This document shows positions 34,554-43,433 of a DNA stretch of 64,000 nt, one piece after another. Under the pieces are notes generated by a model that saw only the letters and a list, made by a program, of their open reading frames with translations, was not told the DNA's origin and ran no database searches. Each line of letters opens with the position of its first letter. Positions within the stretch are counted from its first letter, which is position 1. A program made the position numbers and the translations under genes. Source of the stretch: Kaistella polysaccharea. GTDB taxonomy: Bacteria > Bacteroidota > Bacteroidia > Flavobacteriales > Weeksellaceae. Location: positions 62,001 through 126,000 of the forward strand of contig NZ_CP084528.1 in NCBI RefSeq assembly GCF_020410745.1, in the 5' to 3' direction.

Positions 34554-35264
34554 ATGAAAACAGATATCAACATCGACAATTATCTAGATTCCCATTACAT
34601 TCACCGCAGCAATTGGTTAAGAGCCGCAGTTTTGGGCGCAAATGACGGAATAATTTCCGTATCCAGTTTAGCCATCGGTGTGGCAGCAGCAAGTACAACA
34701 ACAGAACCCATTGTTTTGGCAACGGTTGCCGCTTTGGTTGCCGGAGCTTTATCAATGGCAGCCGGCGAATATGTTTCGGTAAGTTCCCAAACTGATATTG
34801 AAACTGCAGATATAGAGCGAGAAAAGCAGGAATTAAAAGACATGCCGGAAGAAGAACTGAATATGTTGGCGCAAATCTATGAGCAACGTGGTTTGAAAAA
34901 AGAAACTGCGATGCAAGTTGCCTTAGAATTAACGGAATTTGATGCTTTAGGCGCGCACGTTCGGGATGAATTGGGGATCAACGAAATTAGTCAGGCAAAT
35001 CCAATTCAGGCAGCTTTAGCATCGGGAAGCTCTTTTGTTGCCGGTGGTGTTTTACCGCTTTTGGTCGTACTTTTCGCACCGCTCCAAGGAATGGAATACT
35101 GGCTTTACGGTTTCACCATTGTTTCGCTTATTATTTTGGGAGCCCTTGCCGCAAAAACTGGGGGTTCAAGTATATTAAAAGCTATCCTACGAGTGACGGT
35201 TTGGGGGACAATTGCCATGGGATTATCTGCATTTGTAGGTTATCTTTTTGGTGTTAATGTTTAA
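34554..35264 (+). CDS. VIT1/CCC1 family iron/manganese transporter
   Basis: The 236-residue protein starts with a short cytosolic helix and RAAVLGANDGIISVSSLAIG, then AALVAGALSMAAGEYVSVSSQ, both hallmark VIT motifs. An acidic cytosolic helix region (about 82-130, many Glu) is the metal-binding domain, and three more helices follow. The family carries Fe2+ or Mn2+ out of the cytoplasm. The N-terminal ferritin-like domain seen in some bacterial homologues is absent. Confidence 0.9.
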   Translation: MKTDINIDNYLDSHYIHRSNWLRAAVLGANDGIISVSSLAIGVAAASTTTEPIVLATVAALVAGALSMAAGEYVSVSSQTDIETADIEREKQELKDMPEEELNMLAQIYEQRGLKKETAMQVALELTEFDALGAHVRDELGINEISQANPIQAALASGSSFVAGGVLPLLVVLFAPLQGMEYWLYGFTIVSLIILGALAAKTGGSSILKAILRVTVWGTIAMGLSAFVGYLFGVNV

Positions 35265-35397
35265 TTTTTCCGCACTATAATATTCATTCCTTCTCAAACT
35301 TTGCAAGGAACTAATTTATTGAATTGACTTTTTTGTTGAAAAATTAACTGATATTTTTAGACTTCTGTGCGTATTACCATCCCTAAAAAATTAAATC

Positions 35398-35892
35398 ATG
35401 AAACAATTTATTCTAATTCTACTTGTTTTTGCAATCAGTTCCTGCACGCAGCAAACCGATGAAAATAAGATTTTACAAGAGCGTGTTAATCCATTAGATA
35501 AAAAAGTTGCAGACAGTTATACACCCGGTTTCGGCGAGTTTATGAGTGGGATCCAGATTCATCACAATAAATTGTGGTTTGCAGGTCAAAATGAAAACTG
35601 GAAACTGGCTGACTTTGAAATTCATGAAATCATGGAAGCCATCGATAATATTAAAAAATACCAACAGGAAAGAAAAGAAAGCGAAATGATCGACATGATT
35701 AATCCCGCGTTAGACAGCGTTAATTTTGCAATTAAGAAAAAGAATCCGGCACTATTTAAACGCAGTTTTATTTCCCTCACACATACCTGCAATCAGTGTC
35801 ATCGTACTACCAATTTCGAATTTATTGTCGTAAAGATTCCGGATCAGCCACCATTTAGTAATCAAGATTTTATGAATCAAGTGGGAAAATAA
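35398..35892 (+). CDS. c-type haem lipoprotein with single CxxCH
   Basis: The 164-residue protein has a lipobox ending at Cys16 (AISSC), a helical body and CNQCH (Cys131, Cys134, His135) near the C-terminus. That order, helices first and haem site last, recalls cytochrome c-prime. The recurrent HxxxLW and NWKLADFEIHEI segments suggest a four-helix bundle. It may be an envelope electron carrier or gas binder. The chrA gene begins 26 bp downstream, so the two may be co-transcribed. Confidence 0.72.
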   Translation: MKQFILILLVFAISSCTQQTDENKILQERVNPLDKKVADSYTPGFGEFMSGIQIHHNKLWFAGQNENWKLADFEIHEIMEAIDNIKKYQQERKESEMIDMINPALDSVNFAIKKKNPALFKRSFISLTHTCNQCHRTTNFEFIVVKIPDQPPFSNQDFMNQVGK

Positions 35893-35918
35893 TGGGCGAA
35901 TTGTTTTAAATATAATTA

Positions 35919-37049
35919 ATGAGTGAAGAAGGTAACTTAAGGGAAATCGCAAAACTTTTTCTAAAACTCGGAATTATTGGTTTCGGCGGTCCTGCTGCAC
36001 ACATTGCCATGATGCAGGATGAAGTAGTGGTCAAAAGAAAATGGTTAACAGAGCAGCATTTCCTTGATTTGATCGGAGCTACCAATTTAATTCCCGGTCC
36101 CAACAGTACCGAAATGGCAATTCATATCGGCCACGAGAAAGGCGGTTGGAAAGGATTAATAATCGCGGGACTTTGTTTTATTCTGCCTGCTGTTTTTCTT
36201 ACCGGCATTTTTGCCTGGCTGTATAAACTGTACGGGCAACTTCCGGAAGTTCAACCATTTATTTACGGAATAAAGCCAGCGATCATCGCGATTATTTTGG
36301 GGGCTGTTTATCCTTTAGCGAAAAGATCTCTAAAATCGATAGAATTAGGAATTATCGGACTCGTAGTTTTACTGGGTTCACTCTTTAATTTCTATGAAAT
36401 CTACCTCATGTTTGGAGCAGGATTTTTGGCTCTATTTCTGGCGTACATTAGAAATAATAAATTAAAAAATATCCACAATTTCCTTCCATTAACATTTTTA
36501 GAAATCGTCAATACAGGTTTTCTATCGGCTACCAATGCAAAACTCTTTTGGATATTTCTAAAAATTGGTGCGATCCTTTACGGCAGCGGATATGTGCTTT
36601 TTGCGTTTATTGATACTGAATTGGTTTCGACCGGAATTATTACAAGACAACAACTCATCGATGCCATCGCGGTTGGACAGTTTACGCCGGGACCAGTTTT
36701 TTCTTCCGTAACATTTATCGGGTATCAAATCAACGGATTGTCTGGTGCGATAATTTCAACGATTGCTATTTTTCTGCCGTCTTTTGTTTTTGTGGCGTTC
36801 CTTAATCCTTTGGTTAAAAAAATGCGAAGTTCTGTATTGTTTTCAGCATTTTTAGATGCGGTAAATGTGGCATCGGTTGCCATAATTATTTCGGTTTGTT
36901 TCGCGATGGGAAAAGATTCTATTAATGACTGGCGCACAATTGCAATTGCAATTTTAAGTATTGCAGTTACTTTTCGCTACCGAAAAATAAACAGTGCATT
37001 CATTGTTTTAGGCGGTTCATTGATCGGATATTTATTGACATTTACTTAG
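35919..37049 (+). CDS. chrA: Chromate transporter, long-chain ChrA type
   Basis: The 376-residue protein contains two CHR domains. The first has LGIIGFGGPAAHIAMMQDE (about 17-35) and NLIPGPNSTEMAIHIG. The second has GAILYGSGYVLFAFID and GQFTPGPVFSSVTFIGY. Ten or more membrane helices are evident. ChrA exports chromate, and some members transport sulfate-like anions. The close upstream c-haem lipoprotein is not a usual chrA partner, and there is no chrB regulator. Confidence 0.92.
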   Translation: MSEEGNLREIAKLFLKLGIIGFGGPAAHIAMMQDEVVVKRKWLTEQHFLDLIGATNLIPGPNSTEMAIHIGHEKGGWKGLIIAGLCFILPAVFLTGIFAWLYKLYGQLPEVQPFIYGIKPAIIAIILGAVYPLAKRSLKSIELGIIGLVVLLGSLFNFYEIYLMFGAGFLALFLAYIRNNKLKNIHNFLPLTFLEIVNTGFLSATNAKLFWIFLKIGAILYGSGYVLFAFIDTELVSTGIITRQQLIDAIAVGQFTPGPVFSSVTFIGYQINGLSGAIISTIAIFLPSFVFVAFLNPLVKKMRSSVLFSAFLDAVNVASVAIIISVCFAMGKDSINDWRTIAIAILSIAVTFRYRKINSAFIVLGGSLIGYLLTFT

Positions 37050-37244
37050 AATAATAAATCACGATTTATGGAAAAACAGCAATAGATTTTGGTTTTGAAT
37101 TGGATGTAGAAACATTTTCCTTAAATTTCGCACATTAAAATTTTAATACATTAAAATTTTTATTTTATCGTTTTTAAATGCGTTTGCTCGTCGTTTAAAA
37201 AAAAATTAAGAATTAAAATTCCCTCTAATATTTCCCCATAAATT

Positions 37245-38213
37245 ATGTCAGCAGAAAAAAAAACTCCAGAAAAAGTAAGGCTTCATATTCGAAATAAAAA
37301 CAGAGAAAGATATGATTTGGATGCATTGATAGTTGCTCAACCTGATTTAAAAGATCATATAAAACCCAACAAATTCGGGGAGAATTCCGTTGATTTTGCA
37401 AATCCTGAAGCGGTGAAATTATTAAACAAAGCGCTTCTCAGTCATTATTATGGCATTAAAAACTGGGATTTTCCAGATGAAAATTTGTGTCCGCCAATTC
37501 CGGGAAGAGCAGATTATATTCATTATATGGCAGATCTGCTGGAGCAGAGTAACTTTGGAACTCTTCCTGAAGGTGCTCAAATTACCTGCCTTGATATTGG
37601 TGTTGGGGCGAGCGCCGTTTATCCACTCATCGGAGTTTCCGAATATGATTGGAATTTTATCGGATCAGACGTTGATCCAAAATCGATAGAATCTGCAACA
37701 AAAATTGTGGATGCAAATTCAACCTTAAGTGATAAAGTGACGCTGAGAATTCAAGAAAATTCAGATCAAATTTTTAAGGGAATAATTTCTGAGGACGAAA
37801 AAATCGATTTATCGATTTGTAATCCACCTTTTCACGCATCGGTTGAAGAAGCCGAAAAAGGATCTCGGCGGAAAGTTCAGAATCTCTCCGGCAAAAAAAT
37901 TATAAAACCAGAACTTAATTTTGCAGGCCTCAGCAGCGAACTGGTTTATGAAGGCGGCGAATCTGCTTTCATTCACCGAATGATTTCCGAAAGTAAAGAT
38001 TTCTACCAGAACTGTTATTGGTTTTCAACTTTAGTTTCAAAACAATCAAATTTGAAAGGAATCTACAAAGCACTGAATGATATGGAAGTTACTGGACTTA
38101 AAACAATTCCGCTTGGCACAGGCAACAAATCTAGCCGAATTATCGCCTGGACTTTCCTCTCTAAAGAAGACCAAAAAGAGTGGCGGGAATCCCGTTGGAG
38201 AAAGAAACAATAA
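37245..38213 (+). CDS. rlmF: 23S rRNA (adenine(1618)-N6)-methyltransferase
   Basis: The 322-residue methyltransferase has the RlmF N-terminus (HIRNKNRERYDLDALI), the SAM motif LDIGVGASAVYPLIG (about 119-133), and the base-amino catalytic motif SICNPPFHAS. The Arg/Lys stretch GSRRKVQNLSG after it is typical. It methylates N6 of A1618 in 23S rRNA. The preceding 195-bp gap holds only a pair of near-identical ACATTAAAATTTT repeats at 37132 and 37148. Confidence 0.92.
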   Translation: MSAEKKTPEKVRLHIRNKNRERYDLDALIVAQPDLKDHIKPNKFGENSVDFANPEAVKLLNKALLSHYYGIKNWDFPDENLCPPIPGRADYIHYMADLLEQSNFGTLPEGAQITCLDIGVGASAVYPLIGVSEYDWNFIGSDVDPKSIESATKIVDANSTLSDKVTLRIQENSDQIFKGIISEDEKIDLSICNPPFHASVEEAEKGSRRKVQNLSGKKIIKPELNFAGLSSELVYEGGESAFIHRMISESKDFYQNCYWFSTLVSKQSNLKGIYKALNDMEVTGLKTIPLGTGNKSSRIIAWTFLSKEDQKEWRESRWRKKQ

Positions 38214-38262
38214 TTTAGTCAGGAAACGACAATTTTCCTTTTAACAATTAATATTTCATTAA

Positions 38263-39309
38263 ATGATCATCATAATTGGCGCGGGTTTGTCGGGCCTGTT
38301 GACGGCATATCGCTTAAATAAGGCGGGAATTGCCTTTAAAGTTCTTGAAGCACGCTCAAGATTGGGTGGCAGAATAAATACCGTTTTTGGGAGTGAAGAT
38401 ACCCCTGTAGAAATGGGTGCCACATGGTTTAGTTCACCACATACAAATTTGATTTCACTTTTAAACGAGTTGGGTTTAGAATACTTCGAGCAACATATGG
38501 ATGAAGCCGTGTTTTTACAGCAAAATCCTCAGTTTCCTGTGCAGAAGATGCAAATTCCGAAACAGCAACCGAGTTATAGAATCTCAGGTGGAACGTCGAA
38601 ACTAATTGAGACGTTGTATAAAAACCTGGAAGTTGAAGATGTACTATTCAATCAAGCGGTAGAACATATTCATTTTCAAAACCATGCAGTTCAGATTATT
38701 GCAGATGATACTTTTATAGGAACACATGTTGTGCTCGCAATTCCGCCAAAGTTGTGGGCAAAAATAGATTTTGAACCAAAATTACCTTCGGAATTACTTG
38801 CTATTGCAGCGCAAACCCACACGTGGATGGAAGATTCGATAAAAATTGCTTTGACTTATGCGCGACCTTTTTGGCGAGATGAAAATATACCGGCAACTTT
38901 CTTCAGCAATTCCGGACCTGTAACCGAATTTTATGATCATTGTAATCATGAGCGTTCTAAATACGCACTTTGTGGTTTCATGAGTTCCAATTTTAAAAAT
39001 CTCAATTCTGAAGAACGCCGTAATTTGGTGATGAAACAACTAAAAAATGTTTTTGGAATTCAGGCTGAAGGATTTTTAGATTATCAGGAATGCATTTGGA
39101 GTCGCGAAGAATATACTTTTTCATCTTCTAGTTATTCAATTTATCCGCATCAAAATAATGGAAACCCGATTTTCTCTCCCTCTTATTTTGAAGATCGAAT
39201 GGTAATTTCTAGTTCCGAGTCCTCGGCAGAATTTCCTGGATATATGGATGGCGCGGTCTATTCTGGAAATTTAGCGGCAGAAAAATTAATTTCAGCATCC
39301 CAAAAATAG
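38263..39309 (+). CDS. Flavin-containing amine oxidase-like oxidoreductase
   Basis: The 348-residue protein starts with a dinucleotide-binding motif IIGAGLSGLLTAYRL (3-17), then EARSRLGGRI. It ends with YMDGAVYSGNLAAEKLI, where monoamine oxidases contact FAD. It is shorter than classical MAO (about 450-500 residues), mainly in the substrate domain. The substrate is unknown. It probably works in the cytoplasm with non-covalent FAD. Confidence 0.85.
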   Translation: MIIIIGAGLSGLLTAYRLNKAGIAFKVLEARSRLGGRINTVFGSEDTPVEMGATWFSSPHTNLISLLNELGLEYFEQHMDEAVFLQQNPQFPVQKMQIPKQQPSYRISGGTSKLIETLYKNLEVEDVLFNQAVEHIHFQNHAVQIIADDTFIGTHVVLAIPPKLWAKIDFEPKLPSELLAIAAQTHTWMEDSIKIALTYARPFWRDENIPATFFSNSGPVTEFYDHCNHERSKYALCGFMSSNFKNLNSEERRNLVMKQLKNVFGIQAEGFLDYQECIWSREEYTFSSSSYSIYPHQNNGNPIFSPSYFEDRMVISSSESSAEFPGYMDGAVYSGNLAAEKLISASQK

Positions 39310-39461
39310 ATCATGGTTTCAGTAGAATTTGATAACGTAATCTAGAAAAATCCTTTATTAAATTCGATCTACTTAAAAGTTTTTAGGGAATTATTTCAGT
39401 AAATTAGTTCCTCGGAATTTTAATCATTTCTTATAAATCAAACTGATAAATCACCTTAAAA

Positions 39462-39899
39462 ATGGAATCCAGAATAAACGTCTCAAAAGTAGATCCCAAA
39501 GCCTACGAAGCCATGATTGGTTTAGAAAAATATCTCGCTCAAAGTGGATTGGATAAGAACCTTTATGAACTGATAAAAACCAGAGCGTCGCAGATCAACG
39601 GTTGTGCTTATTGCATTAATATGCATACGCGGGATGCCATAGAACTTGGAGAAACACCACAGCGTTTATATTTATTAAATGCCTGGCGGGAAACAGAACT
39701 TTTTACCGACAAAGAAAGAGCGGTTTTAGCCTTGACCGAAGCCATGACTTTAATTACAGATGGGAACGTTCCCGACGATATTTATAAAGAGGCTGAAAAT
39801 CATTTAACTCCAAATGAATTATGCGCTGTTATCATGGCCGTAGTCGCCATCAATGGTTGGAACAGAATTGCGATTACGACCAGAATGCCTTTAGATTAA
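39462..39899 (+). CDS. Carboxymuconolactone decarboxylase/AhpD-like protein
   Basis: The 145-residue protein has the AhpD core motif NGCAYCINMHTRDAIELG, with Cys48, Cys51 and His55 in the CxxCxxxH arrangement, and the later helix FTDKERAVLALTEAMTLI. Proteins of this kind act as thiol-disulfide peroxidase partners in the cytoplasm. No alkyl hydroperoxide reductase gene is adjacent. A 9-bp inverted repeat (39913-39921 with 39942-39950) follows it without a T-run. Confidence 0.88.
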   Translation: MESRINVSKVDPKAYEAMIGLEKYLAQSGLDKNLYELIKTRASQINGCAYCINMHTRDAIELGETPQRLYLLNAWRETELFTDKERAVLALTEAMTLITDGNVPDDIYKEAENHLTPNELCAVIMAVVAINGWNRIAITTRMPLD

Positions 39900-40088
39900 A
39901 GAATTTAATTTCTTGTATTTTAAATTTTTAATAATTTCTAAAAAATACAAATCCTTTCCCGAGTAAAACGTTTCTGCGAACGTAATTTATTGGCATCAAT
40001 ATTAAAACTCTTTGCGCTGTTTTGTGTTTAAATGGATTTTTATTAAAAGTGCAGATGCCTTTATCATAAATAATTAACAATCTTTATT

Positions 40089-41516
40089 GTGAATACCGAC
40101 GAAATATTATTAAAACTAACCGAATTAAATAAGACCAGTCAATTACTCGAAACGCCCGAATCCGAACGTTTAGAAATGATTGAAAACGTAACCGATTACG
40201 CCAATCAATTTATCGCTGGACTTTCTTCTGTTAAAGCGTTTCAAGATAAAGAGGCCACGTCTTTAGAAATAACAAATCAAAAAAGATCGCTCCCAGAACT
40301 TCTCGATTTGTATCAAAAGCAAGTTGCAGAAACCGGCATCAACGCAGCCTCGGGAAAACATCTCGGTTATATTCCGGGCGGTGGCGTTTTTACTGCAGCA
40401 CTGGCTGATTTTATTGCTGCCATTACCAATCCATATGCCAGCGTTCATTATGCGTCTCCCGGTGCAGCAACGATTGAAAATGAAGTCATTAATTGGCTAA
40501 AAAACGTCTTCTCATTTCCCGAAAGTTCCGTCGGTTGCTTGTCTTCTGGAGGTTCCATTTCTACCTTGATTGCATTCACTGCCGCACGAGATCACCATAA
40601 AGTGAAGAATGAACTTATACCAAAAAACGTGGTTTATTTAAGTGAACAGGTTCATCATTCCACGCAAAAAGCCTTACGAATTATCGGATTGGAAGATATT
40701 GTTATTCGTTATATTTCTCTGGATTCTCATCATAAAATTAAAACAGATTCTCTAGAAGAACTCATTCAAAAAGATATCGCTGCTGGACTTCAACCTTTCA
40801 TGGTCGTTGCGACCGCGGGAACTACTGATACCGGGGCGATTGATCCTTTAGACGAAATTGCCGACATCGCACAAAATTACAAGATGTGGTTTCATGTAGA
40901 TGCGGCTTACGGTGGATTTTTCATCCTGACTTCTAAAAAAGAACTCTTCAAAGGAATCGAAAGAGCAGACTCTATGATTATCGATCCGCACAAAGGATTG
41001 TTCCTGCCGTACGGTGTTGGGGCGGTTTTGATTAAAAACAGTACTGCCGTTTTACACTCCAATTATTATACGGCGAATTATATGCAAGATGGAGCACAAG
41101 AAGAAATGCTGAAGAGTCCCGCCAATGTTTCCCCCGAATTGACCAAACATTTCCGTGGACTTCGCGTTTGGTTGCCTTTGCAAATGCATGGGATTGAGCC
41201 TTTTATCGCGTGTTTGGAGGAGAAATTATTACTCGTTCAATATTTTAGAAATCAATTGGCAGAACTCGGTTTTTGTTTAGGACCAGATCCCGATTTGTCG
41301 GTCAGTTATTTTTGGTATCCTTTCGAAAATGAGGCTGATGAAAAAAATAAACGACTGATGGATGCAATTCACGCGGACGGTTCTGTCTTTTTATCTTCCT
41401 CAATCATCGATAATCGTTTCGTTATTCGGATTGCGATTTTGGCTTTTAGAACGAAGAAAGAGATTATTGACGAAGCTGTAGAAATGATTAAAAATTGTTT
41501 GGCGAAAGTAAAATAG
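40089..41516 (+). CDS. PLP-dependent amino acid decarboxylase (group II)
   Basis: The 475-residue protein is a group II decarboxylase. It has the PGGGVFTAALAD segment, SSGGSISTL for PLP phosphate, EQVHHSTQ with the ring-stacking His (about 189), HVDAAYGGF with Asp271, and the Schiff-base Lys302 in DPHKGLFLPYG. It decarboxylates an aromatic or acidic amino acid (DOPA, tryptophan or diaminobutyrate type); specificity is not readable. The start is GTG at 40089, with no in-frame ATG close by. A terminator follows. Confidence 0.9.
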   Translation: MNTDEILLKLTELNKTSQLLETPESERLEMIENVTDYANQFIAGLSSVKAFQDKEATSLEITNQKRSLPELLDLYQKQVAETGINAASGKHLGYIPGGGVFTAALADFIAAITNPYASVHYASPGAATIENEVINWLKNVFSFPESSVGCLSSGGSISTLIAFTAARDHHKVKNELIPKNVVYLSEQVHHSTQKALRIIGLEDIVIRYISLDSHHKIKTDSLEELIQKDIAAGLQPFMVVATAGTTDTGAIDPLDEIADIAQNYKMWFHVDAAYGGFFILTSKKELFKGIERADSMIIDPHKGLFLPYGVGAVLIKNSTAVLHSNYYTANYMQDGAQEEMLKSPANVSPELTKHFRGLRVWLPLQMHGIEPFIACLEEKLLLVQYFRNQLAELGFCLGPDPDLSVSYFWYPFENEADEKNKRLMDAIHADGSVFLSSSIIDNRFVIRIAILAFRTKKEIIDEAVEMIKNCLAKVK

Positions 41517-41543
41517 TTCAATTTAACACATCTAAATAATACC

Positions 41544-41573
41544 TCTCTTGAATATTTTTAAGAGACGTTTTTT
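41544..41573 (+). terminator. Intrinsic terminator after the PLP decarboxylase gene
   Basis: TCTCTT pairs with AAGAGA around a 10-nt loop and is followed by CGTTTTTT. Confidence 0.55.
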
Positions 41574-41592
41574 ATAAGTTTTTTGGGCGTGT

Positions 41593-41717
41593 CTTTTCTT
41601 TTTTTTTGCCAGCGCAATCCCCTCAAAAAAAAAGAAAAGTCGGTATCCGGTTCCCACTTTTTTGCTCCACTTCGTTCCGCAAAAAGAGTTCCACCTTCTC
41701 CCTCACGCGAGGGATTG
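41593..41717. repeat. Structured multi-hairpin intergenic element
   Basis: A perfect 15-bp inverted repeat (CTTTTCTTTTTTTTT at 41593-41607 with its complement at 41625-41639) encloses a GC-rich 17-nt loop. A second hairpin (TTTTTGC/GCAAAAA, 41659-41685) and a third (CCCTC-ACGC-GAGGG, 41700-41713) follow. CAATCCCCTC in the first loop nearly mirrors GCGAGGGATTG at the far end (41707-41717), so the whole unit could fold on itself. The minus strand is open for 67 codons, but the sequence is not protein-like. It resembles dispersed repeats I recall from Chryseobacterium-type genomes. Confidence 0.6.
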
Positions 41718-41808
41718 TATTTTATCTTAAAGTGAGGTGTAAACCAAGGATCGCTGATCAAATTTGTGTAAGCGGTTAATTAATAATAACTTGTATCTCA
41801 AACTTATC

Positions 41809-43368
41809 ATGATGAAAACACAAATTCCGTTTTATGCTTTAATTTTTGCATTGGTTTTATCTTCCTGCAAATCTGTAAATACAGCGTCAACTGTGCCTAA
41901 AGATGATGGTAAAATAACCATCACTTTCGTCCAAATCAACGACGTTTATGAAATTGCTCCCATGCAAGGCGGTAAAATTGGTGGAGTAGCGCGCGTAGCC
42001 ACTTTGAAGAAGCAAGAACTCACCAAAAATCCCAATACGGTGATGGTGATGGCAGGCGATTTTCTAAGTCCGTCTGTTTATAACAGTCTGAAGTATGACG
42101 GCAAACGTATTCGCGGAAGACAAATGGTAGAATCCTTAAATGCTGCAGGTTTAGATTTGGCAGTTTTTGGAAATCATGAGTTTGATATTAAGGAAGATGA
42201 ATTGCAGGACAGAATTAATGAGTCTACATTTAAGTGGATCGCTTCCAATACTTTTCACAAAACAGCTACTGGTGTTTTGCCGTTTGTAAAAATAACTTCC
42301 TCGGGCAAAGAACCTTTTCCTGAAACCTATATTATGAATATTCAGGATCAAGATGGTACCAAAGCAAAAATTGGATTTATCGGTTTGACCATTCCGTTTA
42401 ATAAAGCAGATTACGTAACCTATACCGATAAATTTGCAGCTGCTGAAAAATTGTACAATCAACTCAAGAATTCCTGCGATGCAGTTGTCGCCATCACGCA
42501 TCTTGCGGTAGCCCAAGATAGTATTTTGGCACGCCGATTACCAGGTTTAGCTTTAATTATGGGCGGGCACGAACACGATATGCAGTTTAAAAAAATAGGT
42601 GACATTTATATCACAAAAGCGCACGCCAACGCCAAGTCAGCTTATGTTAATTACCTCACGATTGATGTGAAAAATAAGACCAAATCTGTCATTCCAGAAT
42701 TACGGATGATTGACACCTCCATTGCAGAAGATCCCGCGACAGCACTGGTGGTGAAAAAATGGATGAATATTGGGGAAACTAATTATGAAGCACTTGGTTT
42801 CAATGCGCAAAGAGTAGTCCGAGAAGCGGGCGAACCTTTAGATGGCCGCGAAGAAATGATCCGAAGTGGAAAAACAAACTTAACACGAATTATAGTTTCA
42901 GCGATGGAGAAAGCGGTTCCGACTGCTGATGTAGTGCTTCTTAATTCCGGCTCAATTCGCGTGGATGATGTTCTTCAAATGCCGATTACCGAATATGATA
43001 TTATCCGAACTTTACCTTATGGTGGATCGATTATGGAAGTGGATATGAAAGGAAGTCTCCTCATTAAAGTTTTAGAAGCTGGCCGTAATAATGTTGGTTC
43101 CGGCGGTTTTCTTCAATATTCTTCCGCAGTCAATTATAATCCGGCAACGAAAATCTGGACTTTGAAAGACGCGCCAATTGATTTGAAAAAATCTTATCAT
43201 GTAGGTTTAGCGGATTTCTTAATGACCGGTGGTGAAGCAAATATGGGCTTTTTAAACAAAGACAATCCTGATATTAGTAAAATTTATCCGGCGCCCACAA
43301 GTTCTTCTGATATAAGATCTGATTCAAGACTCGCAATCATTAAATATCTATCAGAAATGGGGAAATAA
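41809..43368 (+). CDS. 5'-nucleotidase/2',3'-cyclic phosphodiesterase-like lipoprotein
   Basis: The protein has a lipoprotein signal ending ALVLSSC and a two-domain UshA-like build. The metallophosphatase domain has FVQINDVYEI, MAGDFLSPS, FGNHEFDI, VAITHLAVAQD and GGHEHD. The C-terminal nucleotide-binding domain has VVLLNSGSIRVD, TLPYGGSIMEVDM and MTGGEANM. It should hydrolyse nucleotides at the cell surface or in the periplasm. I chose the first of two adjacent ATG codons (41809, 41812); an in-frame TTG at 41764 would precede the signal peptide and is unlikely. Confidence 0.9.
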   Translation: MMKTQIPFYALIFALVLSSCKSVNTASTVPKDDGKITITFVQINDVYEIAPMQGGKIGGVARVATLKKQELTKNPNTVMVMAGDFLSPSVYNSLKYDGKRIRGRQMVESLNAAGLDLAVFGNHEFDIKEDELQDRINESTFKWIASNTFHKTATGVLPFVKITSSGKEPFPETYIMNIQDQDGTKAKIGFIGLTIPFNKADYVTYTDKFAAAEKLYNQLKNSCDAVVAITHLAVAQDSILARRLPGLALIMGGHEHDMQFKKIGDIYITKAHANAKSAYVNYLTIDVKNKTKSVIPELRMIDTSIAEDPATALVVKKWMNIGETNYEALGFNAQRVVREAGEPLDGREEMIRSGKTNLTRIIVSAMEKAVPTADVVLLNSGSIRVDDVLQMPITEYDIIRTLPYGGSIMEVDMKGSLLIKVLEAGRNNVGSGGFLQYSSAVNYNPATKIWTLKDAPIDLKKSYHVGLADFLMTGGEANMGFLNKDNPDISKIYPAPTSSSDIRSDSRLAIIKYLSEMGK

Positions 43369-43433
43369 TTTTAAGTTATTTTCCAGTTCAAATTCCTATT
43401 TTTAAATCGGTCATTCTTCTAAAAAATATTATT

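Noticed and set aside
37132-37162. Tandem ACATTAAAATTTT repeat before rlmF
   Set aside because: Only two AT-rich copies of low complexity; too weak to call an operator or repeat array.
39913-39950. 9-bp inverted repeat after the AhpD-like gene as a terminator
   Set aside because: The stem is AT-only with a 20-nt loop and is not followed by a T-run.
41558-41761. Minus-strand ORF of 67 codons in the structured intergenic element
   Set aside because: The frame follows from the inverted-repeat sequence, with long Lys/Phe runs; no domain is visible.
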